Assembly: GCA_016710985.1 (NCBI GenBank)
Contig: JADJTX010000040.1
Span: forward strand, 1-44,434
Length of the DNA stretch: 44,434 nucleotides
Source: Ignavibacteria bacterium
Lineage (GTDB): Bacteria > Bacteroidota > Ignavibacteria > Tepidaquicellales > Tepidaquicellaceae
Direction: 5' to 3'
A model generated the notes under the pieces. It saw only the letters and a program-made list of their open reading frames with translations, was not told where the DNA came from and made no database searches. Shown one piece after another: positions 27,611-37,786 of this stretch; the first letter of the stretch is position 1, and the number at the start of each line of letters is the position of its first letter. The position numbers were made by a program, and so were the translations under genes.

Positions 27611-28881
27611 ATTAAGAATATTTTATTAACAACATACGGCTCTCACGGAGATCTGAATCCGTATCTGACTCTTGCCATCCTGTTAAAGAAAGCTGGACAT
27701 AATGTTACGATTGCTTCAGTAAAGCTATACAAAGAGAAGGTTGAATCTATCGGATGTGAATTCATTCCATTGCGTCCGGATTTAGATGAGATAAGTCCGG
27801 ACGATGACTGGGCAAAAAAAGTAAATGACAGCCGCCGCGGAGCAGAGTTCATAGCGAGAGAGTTGATTGGTCCCTACATTGATGAAAATTACAAAACATT
27901 AATGTCTGCAACGGAAAATTGTGATCTGATAATTTCTCACGTACTGACTTTTGTCACACCAATAGTTGCAGAAAAAGATCCATTCCCTGGCTGACAGTAA
28001 TGCTTCAGCCTTCAACGATCCTTTCTGCATATGACCCGCCTGCATTTTCGTTCGCCGTAAATCTTCCTAATTATAAATTTTTAGGTCCGGCTTTTTTTTC
28101 ATTCCTGTTTAAAGTTATGGCTTCAGTATCAAATCACTGGTTTAAACCAATATTTGAATTAAGGAAAAAAATAGGATTGCCAAAATCACCCGCTAATCCA
28201 ATGATGAAATATTTTTCTCCGTACGGTTCGCTTGCATTATTTCCGCCTTCATTTGCAGCTCCTCAGAAAGACTGGCCTGTTAATACTTTCCAGTTAGGAT
28301 TTCCATTGTATGAAGATACTGACAGTGTTATTTCGGTTAAAGTATCGGATTTTCTGAAACAGGGTGAAGCTCCGGTTGTTTTTACACTTGGAACTGCTGT
28401 AGTTGAAATGAAAAGTGATTTCTTTCACATAGCATATGAAGCAGTAAAGAAAACTAAAGTCCGCGCAATATTTCTAATCGGTAGCAATGACAGTCACAGT
28501 ACTGACGAAATGTCCGGAGACGAACAGATATGTATTTCCGGTTATGAGTCATATCCTTTACTGTTTCCGCAGTGCAGTGCGATAGTTCATCAGTGCGGGA
28601 TCGGTACAACATCACAGGCGCTATATTCCGGTAAGCCTCAGATATTAATTCCGTTTGCTCATGATCAGCCGGATAATGCGCACAGAGTGAAGAGGCTCGG
28701 TTGCGGTGTGATTGTATTTGCTAAACAATTGAGTGTTGAGAGATTAGTCAAAGCGATTCAAGAAATTGTAAGTAACCGAAGTTATCAGGATAATGCTGAG
28801 AAGTACAGAAATGATCTTTTGGGGAATGACTTTGAGGGGATGTTTATGGAAGCTATTGATAAGATAGTGAATAGTCAATAG
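27611..28881 (+). pseudogene. UDP-glycosyltransferase-like protein, frameshifted and without a normal start codon
   Basis: The protein begins KNILLTTYGSHGDLNPYLTL, the standard first strand and nucleotide loop of MGT/YjiC-type GT1 glycosyltransferases, where homologues start MKNILLT. The codon before Lys is ATT at 27611, and no ATG/GTG/TTG lies nearby in frame. Later parts are VFTLGTAVVEM and the donor-site signature HQCGIGTTSQALYSGKPQIL with PFAHDQPDNAHRV. One A is missing from the A5 run at 27972-27976; adding it gives AEKRSIPWLTVMLQPSTIL and joins the two frames (27611-27994 and 28000-28881) into ~425 residues. Cytoplasmic; likely adds a sugar to a lipid or small molecule, acceptor unknown. 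Confidence 0.8.
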
Positions 28882-28897
28882 TGAATGGTCAATAGAT
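28870..28897. repeat. Degenerate heptanucleotide array
   Basis: Four 7-bp units, AATAGTC, AATAGTG, AATGGTC, AATAGAT, run through the stop codon of the glycosyltransferase gene. It is the second period-7 array of the window. Confidence 0.6.
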
Positions 28898-29019
28898 GAA
28901 GATAACCTGCCTTGTATTTGAAAATAAAACTTTCCGAAAAGACAAAGTTACTCCCGTTTCTTTTTCATACACTGAGAATTTAATTTCTATATCATATTTC
29001 TTATTTATATCAGTAATGT

Positions 29020-29706
29020 TCAGAAATATAAAAAGGTGTATTTTGTTTGGTAATCTGCATATTTTTTTCTCCCCGACTCCGGAGAAATTCCCCCGCTCAC
29101 CACAGGGAAACTCCCGGCATATAAAACCATACCCCTGTATGTGACAGTCATACATCTCTGACCCATAGCGGACTTCCGGTGGTCCGCCGGAAGTCCACTG
29201 ACAGTCACAGGAACTTGTCTCAGGTATGCGGGAACGCGACTGAGAGTGTCAGGGATCTGTCTCACATAGTAAAACATTCTCCGGTGCATCTCAGGAACGC
29301 GGCTACTAGTCAGAGAAATACGACTGCAGTCCTCAGGGATTTGTCTCTTACCCTCAGACATTTGGCTCTGTACCTCAGGGGTTTGGCTGAGCATTGCCGG
29401 AACGCGGCTCTGACTCTGAGGAAGATGACTGAGCATTGCAGGAACTTGTCTGCGCACCGCAGGGGTATGCCTGCCGGTCAGAGATGTAGTGCCCTTATTT
29501 AAAATTTCTTCTTTGAATGTTACAAGAACTTCTGTCACGGTCTTGTGAAAATGCATGAGTGTGTTAATGAATTGTCCGTAACATTCTTTCAAATGGAACT
29601 CACTTAGATGAATATCTTCCTTAATATTATTATATTCTTTAAAACATCCGGATGGAATCCCATTAAAATAATTGAAAGAGCTTTGTATTTCTTTTTGCTT
29701 ATCCAT
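29020..29706 (-). CDS. Heptapeptide-repeat protein encoded by a 21-bp array, unknown family
   Basis: A 228-residue frame. Residues 1-~71 are non-repetitive (MDKQKEIQSSFNYFNGIPSG to LVTFKEEILNK), helical and polar. They are followed by 20 consecutive seven-residue units. Typical units are RQVPAML, SHLPQSQ, SRVPAML, RQIPEDC, SRVPEMH, RQIPDTL and SRVPAYL: position 1 is Ser/Arg (Gly at the ends), 3 is usually hydrophobic, 4 is mostly Pro, and 6-7 vary widely. The last units (RCMTVTY, RGMVLYA, GSFPVVS) are the most degenerate. No signal peptide. The opposite strand is also open over 29179-29502 and reads as heptads too (LRNLSQV, LRNAATS), so strand choice rests on the ATG and the unique N-terminal region. 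I recognise no family; the tail after 29074 is not repetitive. Confidence 0.5.
   Translation of the reverse strand: MDKQKEIQSSFNYFNGIPSGCFKEYNNIKEDIHLSEFHLKECYGQFINTLMHFHKTVTEVLVTFKEEILNKGTTSLTGRHTPAVRRQVPAMLSHLPQSQSRVPAMLSQTPEVQSQMSEGKRQIPEDCSRISLTSSRVPEMHRRMFYYVRQIPDTLSRVPAYLRQVPVTVSGLPADHRKSAMGQRCMTVTYRGMVLYAGSFPVVSGGISPESGRKKYADYQTKYTFLYF
29074..29493. repeat. Twenty degenerate 21-bp tandem units
   Basis: Units of exactly 21 bp in unbroken phase. On the + strand each has a variable 6-bp start (GAGCAT, CTGACT, GTGCAT, CTGTAC, CACATA) then a semi-conserved part resembling CNCAGGAACNTGNCT. No unit is lost or gains a base across 420 bp, and the array lacks indels although its substitutions are many. 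The region is richer in G+C than its flanks. 21 bp is two helical turns. Confidence 0.85.
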
Positions 29707-30000
29707 AATTAAGTTTTTTTGTCAGACCGGTTGCATTAATAGTCATTATCTTAAGAAAGCTTTATTATTAAAATTTGAATTAAACAAAATTAAAAATATT
29801 TAATGGTATTGTCAAAGGACATTTTTTTTGATTTGTGAAATTAATTATTAACAGAGCAACTGTAAACCCTTTATTTACAGGCGCTCAGGGCAATTATCAC
29901 CTGTGGAAATTTTGGTAAAATAATATACCAATTCAGAATTTTCATACTGACACAATGGAGCAACATCAACCGCGGCTTCACATCTGAAACTCCATATCCA
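29707..30000. other. Intergenic region, nothing recognised
   Basis: It lies upstream of the heptad gene (minus strand) and downstream of the M61 gene. AT-rich, no gene, no clear TAnnTTTG site or terminator seen. Confidence 0.4.
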
Positions 30001-31866
30001 CTATCCCTTCAGCCAGGCATTTTTTAATTCTTCTTTGGACTTATCTTTAAATTCAAATCCGGGTCCGGGATTATAATTTAGTTTAACTACGCCTTTTAGT
30101 TCTATTATCTCTCCGTTTCGTTTTACCTTCATAGTAACAGGACTGTTTTCTTCTAATTCATATCCCATTAATAGAACAGATAAATAATTATCCGGGTCAA
30201 ACGGTATACCATTCATCTCAAGCAGCTGATCATTTTCTTTTATTCCCAATGCCATAAAGAAATTATTATTATCAGGTTTCAGAGCGGTTACAGTCTTTTT
30301 GGTAGTATCTATGAATATATATGGTTTCTTATCAACTACAAAAGCAACAACCTCGGGTAACTGAACAGTTGCTCTTTCTACACCTACAATTTTAAGATAC
30401 TTTTCATAATCAACAGGATTTCCTTCAGCAATATGGTTCTGAATGAATGTTCCGACTTCCGGATATGTAAGTTCTGTTACTTTTGGAATCAGTTCAGATG
30501 CATCGAAAGGTCTTGTTGGTCCGTAAATTTCCGAAAGCTGACCCATAAGATTTAGTATCCCGCGCTTTCCTCCGCTTTTTTCACGGATGATAATATCCAG
30601 ACACATTGCCATCAAAGCGCCTTTCATATAAACATTCGGATATTGAGCTTTGTAATTTGTATCCAGTACATTTTCGCTCATTTCAATAAAAGATAAACTG
30701 TCATTATAAAATGATTTAGAATTAACTTCTTTTCCCGACATTACTTTATAAAATTCATCCTCGCTCATTAATCCCTGATTGACCTGAAACAGCTGTGCGA
30801 AGTATTCAGTAAACCCTTCATACATCCAAAGATGTTTCGGCATTTCAGGATCATTAAAATCGAAATCCTGTATTTGTTTTGAATGAATATTCAACGGCGT
30901 TACAGTATGAAAGAACTCATGTGAAATCACATTGATCAGTTCCTGATTCTTCATCGTCAAACGAAAGACTGATGTAGTAGAATTGTTATGTTCAAGCGCA
31001 CCATATCCTCCTGCATCATTTGCCAAACCGCTGGAGATGTAAACCAGTACAGCGTATTTCTTAGTTTTATTAATATCTCCAAGGAAGGATTTTTGCGCAA
31101 TTATCATACGTTCAAGGTCAGGAGTAAATCCTTTTGCAGTGATGCTTTTATTATCCGGTGAATATACACTGAGCAGAACCTCCATATCTCCAACTTTAAA
31201 TGTTGAAGTATCCGGTACAGAGAACATTACAGGGCTGTCAACAAGTTCAGCAAATCGTAAAACTGAATACAGAGCTTTTGAATCGCTGATGTCAGTATCG
31301 GTTAGAGCAGTTGCTCCCCACAGATCAGGAGGATGAGAGACAGTGATCTCATAATTCACATCTTTATATCCGCTGAAATATCCGACAAATCCGCACATGT
31401 TCAGCATAAAGTTTTTTCCTGCAAGAATGTTAGTGCCCGCGGGAGAGAATATTGTAGTTCCGTGCGCAGAAAATGCGCTTCCGGATTCAGAGTCGTAAGT
31501 ATCGTTTACAAGGTAAGTTAATGAGCCGAGTTCTTTTGCATTTTTGATAATCCAGGTATTAGTATCTTTGCGGGAGACAGTAAGATTTTTTCCTCCTTTG
31601 TCTAAAGCTTCGAAATTTTCTATGTACCTTCCGTAATCAGCAATTGCGTACGTTCCGGGAATTATCCTTGCAAAATTATATTCAGCTTCATCGTTTCCCA
31701 TTTCGGGAACGGTTATGGTCACTCTGACTTTATCGCCCTGAATGTTTACAAGATCTATTGATGCTTTAAGTGAATTGTCAGAAGTATTTGACAAAACAAA
31801 TCCTGAGGAGATGAAGATAGAAAGAATTATTATGACTGTTACAGCGAAGAATGATTTGACATTCAT
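30001..31866 (-). CDS. M61 family metallopeptidase with PDZ-like C-terminal domain
   Basis: A 621-residue exported protein: hydrophobic signal segment at ~6-26. The N-terminal beta domain carries ARIIPGTYAIADYGRYIENF, typical of M61 (glycyl aminopeptidase-like) proteins. GGYGALEHNNS at ~286-296 precedes the zinc site HEFFH at 316-320 with the third ligand in LWMYEGFTEYFA (about E350). The C-terminal ~100 residues (ALGIKENDQLLEMNGIPFDP and following) look like a PDZ domain. Length and order are normal for the family, and the frame is intact. It is thought to cleave peptides in the periplasm; substrate unknown. Confidence 0.9.
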   Translation of the reverse strand: MNVKSFFAVTVIIILSIFISSGFVLSNTSDNSLKASIDLVNIQGDKVRVTITVPEMGNDEAEYNFARIIPGTYAIADYGRYIENFEALDKGGKNLTVSRKDTNTWIIKNAKELGSLTYLVNDTYDSESGSAFSAHGTTIFSPAGTNILAGKNFMLNMCGFVGYFSGYKDVNYEITVSHPPDLWGATALTDTDISDSKALYSVLRFAELVDSPVMFSVPDTSTFKVGDMEVLLSVYSPDNKSITAKGFTPDLERMIIAQKSFLGDINKTKKYAVLVYISSGLANDAGGYGALEHNNSTTSVFRLTMKNQELINVISHEFFHTVTPLNIHSKQIQDFDFNDPEMPKHLWMYEGFTEYFAQLFQVNQGLMSEDEFYKVMSGKEVNSKSFYNDSLSFIEMSENVLDTNYKAQYPNVYMKGALMAMCLDIIIREKSGGKRGILNLMGQLSEIYGPTRPFDASELIPKVTELTYPEVGTFIQNHIAEGNPVDYEKYLKIVGVERATVQLPEVVAFVVDKKPYIFIDTTKKTVTALKPDNNNFFMALGIKENDQLLEMNGIPFDPDNYLSVLLMGYELEENSPVTMKVKRNGEIIELKGVVKLNYNPGPGFEFKDKSKEELKNAWLKG

Positions 31867-32497
31867 AAGTGTGATTTTAATTTAATGGATTTTAAGTTTT
31901 ATAAAGGATAATGATTACAAGGTAGTGATACCGCAAATCAAATTTGGTATTTCAATACTTCCCTCCGGACTATCTTGATTTAATTTGTTAACTTTCCTGT
32001 CCAAAGTCTTTCTCCTTAAGGGAATTGGGGAATTCGTTTTGCGCTGAATTTAGATAACTTACAGATTACAGTTTTATTTAAAGTATATGGAAAAGTATTC
32101 AGAACTTATTGATCTTAAAGCCCTCCTGTTCCGGGGAGGTTTGGGTGGGGAAATATTTTGATTATTTAAAAATTAATTCCCGGGTGAAGAAAAATTAATT
32201 TGACAATATACCAGAATTTAAAAAATCTAACAACGGAAATTTCATTATGCCGCAGTTATGGAAATGTGATCGGATATTCAGTAAACAATGGAAAATTAAT
32301 CAGGCAGGCGTATTCATTTTTTATCGTACACAAATACTGCCAAAATAATATTAATCATTAAATTGAAAATTCAATATTAATAGATTAATTTGCATAAAAT
32401 TTCGAATGTTTACCCTCCCCAGTAATTAGAGTAATCTGACAAATTTAATTTCGATTTTTACCGTAATCTAAATCTCTAAACAGCTTAACAAATCCAG
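31867..32497. other. Long intergenic region between divergent genes
   Basis: About 630 bp without a gene. It must hold promoters for the M61 gene (minus) and the large MscS gene (plus), though no strong consensus was found. CCCTCCTGTTCCGGGGAGG at ~32126-32144 can fold into a short hairpin, without a T tail. Confidence 0.45.
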
Positions 32498-34934
32498 ATG
32501 TATTTAAGAAACCTGAAAAACAGTTTTTTTCTTATTCCGGTATTATTTTTATTTTTAACATTGACCGGATATTCTCAGACAGATACAACCATTAAAGAAA
32601 TTGATGCTGAAACTGACTCAAGCAAACTTTCTGACAAACTTGAACTTGTAAGAAAAATTGGAGAAATTGCCATTAAACAGGTTGTAGCTGAAAACATAGA
32701 AAAGAAGATCCATTTCAGGCAGATGGCTTTGCTGGACGAGCTTGACAAAGAAATAAACAAAGTAAATGAACGCTTTAAAAGAGGAATTGACACGGTTTTA
32801 ATAAATAAGGAAATAAAACTAATCGAAGACCAGTTCAGAATAGCAGCCGAAGGAACCTTCTCCGGAGAAATGGATATTCAGACAATAAGAAACCTCAACA
32901 CATCAACTGTATTAATCAGTGAAATTCTTACAAGATTAAATGAAAATAAAAAAAGAACAGAAGCCCTTCTTTCTGATCTCAGTCCGTTAAAGAATAGAAT
33001 TGATTCCCTGCAGAATGACACGATCATATTTAAATTTGCAAAAGACACTGCTCTTTTTAAAGAATACATTGTCAGATTGGATAAAGTAGTAAAGGCTTCG
33101 GGTCCTGTGGACAGCAGTCTTACTGCAGCTATAAAGAACCTACGCGAAACGGAGAACTATATGGTAAATCTGAGCGGTAATATTAATACAAGATTAGAGC
33201 TGATAAACGGTTACAAAGAATCTTCCATTGATAATGTTTTGTTAAGAGAAGTAAATAATGTCTATGATCCGGAAGAGAGTAATGAGTCGATTGATGATAA
33301 GGTTGAATTTTCATATGTAAAAGCAAGTCTTGTACTTAACTACTATCTTAGAAATAACCTTGGGAAAGTTATTCTTGCCCTCATCATATTTTTGGGATTA
33401 TTGAATTTTACTTACAAAATAAGAAATCAATATTATCCGGATAATACGTCTGACTTGTCGGTAAGTGCAAAATTAGTATTCGCTCATCCCGTTCTTACTC
33501 CTGCTTTTTTAAGTTTAACTGTACTTCAATTTATTTTTCCTCATCCGCCCGTTATTTTCTATGGTTTGATCTGGATATTTTCATCTGTTATATTAACCGT
33601 GATCTTATGGAAACACATCTCAGGAACAGCGCATATTTACTGGTTGTATCTTTTTGCTGCATTTATTTTCACATTGACGATAGACCTTATGCTGAAGGTA
33701 TCACTGTTAGAAAGATGGATTATGATATTCATTGCATTGTCAGGGATTGCTGTTACAGTATCAGTTTACAGAAAAAATGTTGTAATTGTGAAGAATAAAA
33801 ATGTCAGATTTATTTTCTTCACAATAAATTTGCTGCTGCTCTCCGGTTCAGTGATTGCAAATATTTTCGGAAGGTATAATCTTTCCAAGGTTTTAATTAC
33901 AACAAGTATTTTTGGAGCCTTGACAGCTTTTCTGTTAATCTGGTCTATGATCTTTTTTATGGAATTATTTAATGTTGCAGCTGAGACATATAAATCAGAA
34001 GGAAATGAGAATTTTCAGAGCAAACTCAATAAATATAAATTACGGTTACCTGTATATCTGAAGTATGTACTTCTTGCAGGCTGGATATTGCTTGTTGCAC
34101 GAAATTTATACTTCTATGATTTATTAGAATCAAAATTCATCTCATTCATCAATGAGGAGATAGTCATCGGAAGTTTCAGTTTTTACTCTGGAAAAAATTA
34201 TGCTCTTCATTTTCATTATTCTTATTTCAACATTAATTTCAAAGGCAGTTTCATTTTATGCAGATAAAGCTGATAACTCGGGAAAAGCAAGATTAAGAGA
34301 TTCTGCGAAATCCGGGGGACTGAGTAACTGGATGCTTCTGATAAGGATTGGAGTAATAAGTATCGGAACACTTCTGGCGTTTGCAGCAACAGGACTTCCG
34401 ATCGACAAAATGACACTTATCATAGGTTCACTTGGTGTGGGCGTTGGTCTCGGTCTGCAGTCTGTCGTTAACAATCTTGTCAGCGGGATCATGCTTGCTT
34501 TTGAAAAGCCGTTTAAGATCGGCGACTATATTGAGATAGGAGACGAGGCGGGCAGAATAAAGGAGATCGGAATCCGCAGTTCAAAACTTTCCACATCCGA
34601 AGGCGCTGACATAATCATACCTAATGGTGATCTGCTCAGCAAGCATGTAATCAACTGGACTTTAAGTAATTCTCAAAAGCGTTCGGAATTGATCTTAAAA
34701 ATAAACTCCGGAAAGAAACTTAATGAAGTTAAAACTGTTTTTCTGAACATTATGGATATGAATGAAAATATAGAAAAGAATCCTAAGCCCGAAGTACTGA
34801 TGAATCATTTCAGCGGCAGTGATGCAGAGTACAGGCTTCTTTACTGGACATATATTGATCAGGAAGATCAGGTCAGGAGTGAGCTGATTGTTGCCGTAGA
34901 AGATGAACTGAAAAAAAGCGGGTATAGAGCTTAG
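32498..34934 (+). pseudogene. Large MscS-family mechanosensitive channel, one frameshift
   Basis: The first frame (32498-34267) has a signal-like start (FFLIPVLFLFLTLTGYSQ), a periplasmic coiled-coil-rich region to ~residue 270 (IEKKIHFRQMALLDELDKE), then several hydrophobic segments from ~290. The second frame (to 34934) has the MscS core: IGSLGVGVGLGLQSVVNNLV, EKPFKIGDYIEIGDEAGRIK, and IIIPNGDLLSKHVINWTL. Removing one T from the T5 run at 34180-34184 joins them (SFSFTLEKIMLFIFIILIST), giving ~810 residues, similar to long MscS paralogues (MscK/YbdG-like layout). It would sit in the inner membrane as a tension-gated channel. The core motifs are intact, so a consensus error is possible. Confidence 0.85.
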
Positions 34935-35027
34935 CTCGTAGAACAAACTTTTCTATATGAATTTATTTCTTAAAAATGTCTATACTTTAAAAAACCTTAA
35001 ACAATAATTTAATCAAAAAAATAAAAC

Positions 35028-35677
35028 ATGAACAAAACTCTTGTAATCTTAGCTGTATGCATCCTGTTCGGAATATCCGGATGCAATTCAAACGAAAAGA
35101 AAGTCACCGGTGAAAAAAAAGATTCAGTCCCGGTTAAAGAAAATAAAAGTGTCACAAAAAGGATACGGCTTATGATGCTGATCCGGATGACAAAATTCCG
35201 GGAGACAGGTATGGAATTAACAGCAGTTCAAAGCAAACCGGTGAACTGGTTCGTCTCACATTACAAAACAAATTTAAATCAGATCTTGATAAGAATCTTA
35301 TTGACAGCCTTAGCCGGAAATTCATTTTCTTTGAATATGACCTGAATGATGATTCCAAAAAAGAAATTTTTGTCGGACTTACCGGTCCATATTTCTGCGG
35401 GTCAGGCGGATGCTCAATTATGCTTCTGGATGACCAGGGAAATGAAATTACAAATTTTACAGTTTCAGATTACCCTGTTGTGATAGATAACAATAAATCC
35501 AAAGAATGGAAAGATCTCTTCATTCTTAGCGGAGGGAAATATCATACAATGAAATTTGACGGAAAGAAATATCCTTCCAATCCTTCTGTGCAGGCAGAGT
35601 TGAAGATAATCCCGGGAGACGGACTTCCCAGCGCATTGAATTTTGTTAATGAGCCTTATCCGTGGTTTAAATTCTGA
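35028..35677 (+). pseudogene. Lipoprotein of unknown function, one frameshift
   Basis: The start MNKTLVILAVCILFGISGC carries a lipobox, so Cys19 would be lipidated. After a Lys-rich linker the frame is lost at the A5 run 35157-35161. In the other frame the protein continues unbroken: DTAYDADPDDKIPGDRYGIN, LVRLTLQNKFKSDLDKN, FFEYDLNDDSKKEIFVGL, PYFCGSGGCSIMLLDDQGN, and ends PYPWFKF at 35677. About 215 residues restored. The segment with FVGLTGPYFCGSGGC resembles a small family of conserved exported proteins, but no function is known to me. It follows the MscS gene by 93 bp on the same strand. Confidence 0.7.
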
Positions 35678-35746
35678 AACATAATTTAACAGATGATATT
35701 CCCGGGTGAAGCGAAGGGTAATGAGTAAACCATAATTTAATTCCTC

Positions 35747-35834
35747 CCGGCAGAGTCACTCCCCGCCTGTATTTCCATTGCAGAACAACTTTCAAGTGAG
35801 GACTCATCCGTGGAAGCGTTCTCATTCGCGGATC
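35747..35834. repeat. Dispersed repeat, copy 2 of the 2796-2897 family
   Basis: CCCGGCAGAGTCACTCCCCG, CAGAACAACTTTCAAGTGAG and GGAAGCGTTCTCATTCGCGG match copy 1 in the same order, with scattered substitutions and a shorter right end. It lies about 70 bp after the lipoprotein gene, just as copy 1 lies after the DUF1801 gene. Confidence 0.75.
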
Positions 35835-35978
35835 ATACAAAATAGCAAACTTACTTTTACGTCTTTACTTCGAGTGATCCCGCGAAGACATAAAGTGGTC
35901 AAGATTTTTTTGAGTATATTTATTACTCTTTAAATTTTTAATTAATACTCATGATTATTTTACATTAATCATATTCAT

Positions 35979-36020
35979 ACTCATTACTTATTACTCATTA
36001 CTCATTACTCATTACTCATT
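35979..36020. repeat. Heptanucleotide tandem array
   Basis: Six units of ACTCATT, the second reading ACTTATT, in exact 7-bp phase. It lies 50 bp beyond the end of the minus-strand gene at 36070. Third period-7 array of the window. Confidence 0.85.
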
Positions 36021-36069
36021 ATTAAGCTCTTTTCGCTTTCTCCCAAAGCCTTCTTTTCAGATGTGAGCT

Positions 36070-37458
36070 TCAGTTCTGAGAAATTAATTCTGATATCTCG
36101 TATGAACTATTCCCTGTTTTATAATTCAATTTAAGCAGTCTGCTGAAGTAACCAATCAATGAATTACATTTACTCAGATACATTTCCGGAAGCAGTTTAT
36201 TTGTTTTGATAAAGTGAACATATGAATCCAAAAGTTCAACGGCTTGCACAAACCATTTAAGTTCATAATATATCATAATAGTTGTCTGCTTTATCGCGGA
36301 TTTGTAAAACACATTCTTTATAGGACCGCTCTTCACAAGCTTTTCCAGAGCTCCGGAATAATTTTTCCTGTCAAATTCCAGACACGCCAGGCTGTAAGCA
36401 AGAACATATTGTTTCTTATCAGGTTCTATCCGGTCTGTGAATTTTTTTATGAAGTTCTCAGTCCATTCATGTTCATTCGAACGAATTCCTGCCCACACTA
36501 TAGTCATAAATCTCATCTCACTTATGTGTTTGCCGTGCCGTGAAAGTGTGAGTAAGTTATGCTTGATAGAGTATTTTATAAAATCGATAAGATATGCGGT
36601 GTATTCTTCCCTTCCGTCATTAAATTTCTTCTGAGCATAGTTTCTTAAGATCGCTGTCATGTTGAACTTTTCATTATAGCTAATGCTGTCTTTACTTTCA
36701 AACAGCATTTTTTTAACTCAAAGAAACATTTTCGGTTGTAATTAACATTAAACAAATGTTATAGTAAACTTTTAAAACCGGAATTTTCAAATATTCACTG
36801 TTCTGTTTTAAATAATCGAAAATACTATTCATAAAATCCGGATAACCTTTTGCATTCACAACAAATGTTTTCTGATTTAAAAAATACTGACAGAATTTCA
36901 ATGAGTTTATGAAGAAAAAGATATTCAGGCTCTTCTGTTCCAGCATCAGCTTTTCATCGAGAGTATCTTTATAAGTAATAAGTTTTGTATCATTGACCTT
37001 CACTTCATTCTTAAAATATTCAAGTCTGTATTTTACAAGATACACATCCGCTTCTTTTGCTTTCTGCTTTACTATTTTTTTTTCAAGACTGTTTATAGAT
37101 TTCATCATCACGTCACGCAACTCTCTGAAATTAAGTTCATCAAGAAGCACAGCATCCTTGTTTAGATCATTTCGCTGCAGGTTTTTTTGAATCATAAATT
37201 CCTTTGCAAGCTCCATCAGTCTGGATATTGTCATCCATAAAGCTTTCACCGTATTTGATCTTTCCGGAACGCCTTTTAAAAAGCAATTTTTATGCAGATT
37301 TTTTCATCAAATTCCTAGGATGATGTTTTTTATCTGCTCAAATAATTTAAAGACACTTTGATTTTGTTATAGTAAGGCGACTGAATAAATAAGCTGAATT
37401 CTTTTATTTCCTGATTACTGAAAGTCTTTAATGCATCTATTAGAGTTGACTTGTACAT
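36070..37458 (-). pseudogene. Helical-repeat (TPR-like) protein, broken paralogue of 8692-10216
   Basis: Pieces in order on the minus strand: an ATG at 37458 opens MYKSTLIDALKTFSNQEIKE and FIQSPYYNK; in a shifted frame NQSVFKLFEQIKN; then KNLHKNCFLKGVPERSNTVK leading into the 178-residue frame 37249-36713 (SRLMELAKEFMIQKNLQRND); then FFELKK and the 212-residue frame 36708-36070 with AVELLDSYVHFIKTNK. At least four shifts are needed; one sits in the A7 run next to 36708. It shares the FxxSPYxN start, the LMELAxxFxxQ segment and the C-terminal LLDSYxHFI / YxHFLDYN region with the gene at 8692. No signal peptide; function unknown. Confidence 0.65.
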
Positions 37459-37786
37459 ACTAAATTATGGTGTATATTAGGTAATATTCAAACTTAAGAA
37501 TAAGTGGTGATAAATGAACACTATATTTACATCCGTCCAAAATAAGAAAAGCCTGCTACGAATTTCACAAATGATCACGAATAAAAAATATTAGCTTAAT
37601 TTTAAATAGAATTCATAAATATTTTTTGTTCGTTCCGGCAGATTTATTTTACATCAGAGTGACATTGAAATAGTAGATGGAAATTTTTGAAGGGTTAATA
37701 GAAGAATTTTACTCACTTAATAAAAAATTATTTAATATCTGCCAGAATAAATTTTTGGTTAACAAACAACGTAGATTTTGAAAACT
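37459..37786. other. Gene-free stretch
   Basis: No gene. TACGAATTTCACAAATGATC near 37557-37576 resembles a known style of dispersed intergenic repeat, but no second copy is in the window. Confidence 0.4.

Noticed and set aside
28889..29155. Minus- and plus-strand frames beside the heptad array
   Set aside because: They are shadows of the array and its flank; no start context or domain supports them.
29074..29493. CRISPR array
   Set aside because: Units are contiguous 21-bp blocks without unique spacers between conserved repeats and without cas genes.
29179..29502. Plus-strand gene over the 21-bp array
   Set aside because: It has no good start and no non-repetitive domain; the minus-strand frame has both, though the choice is not certain.
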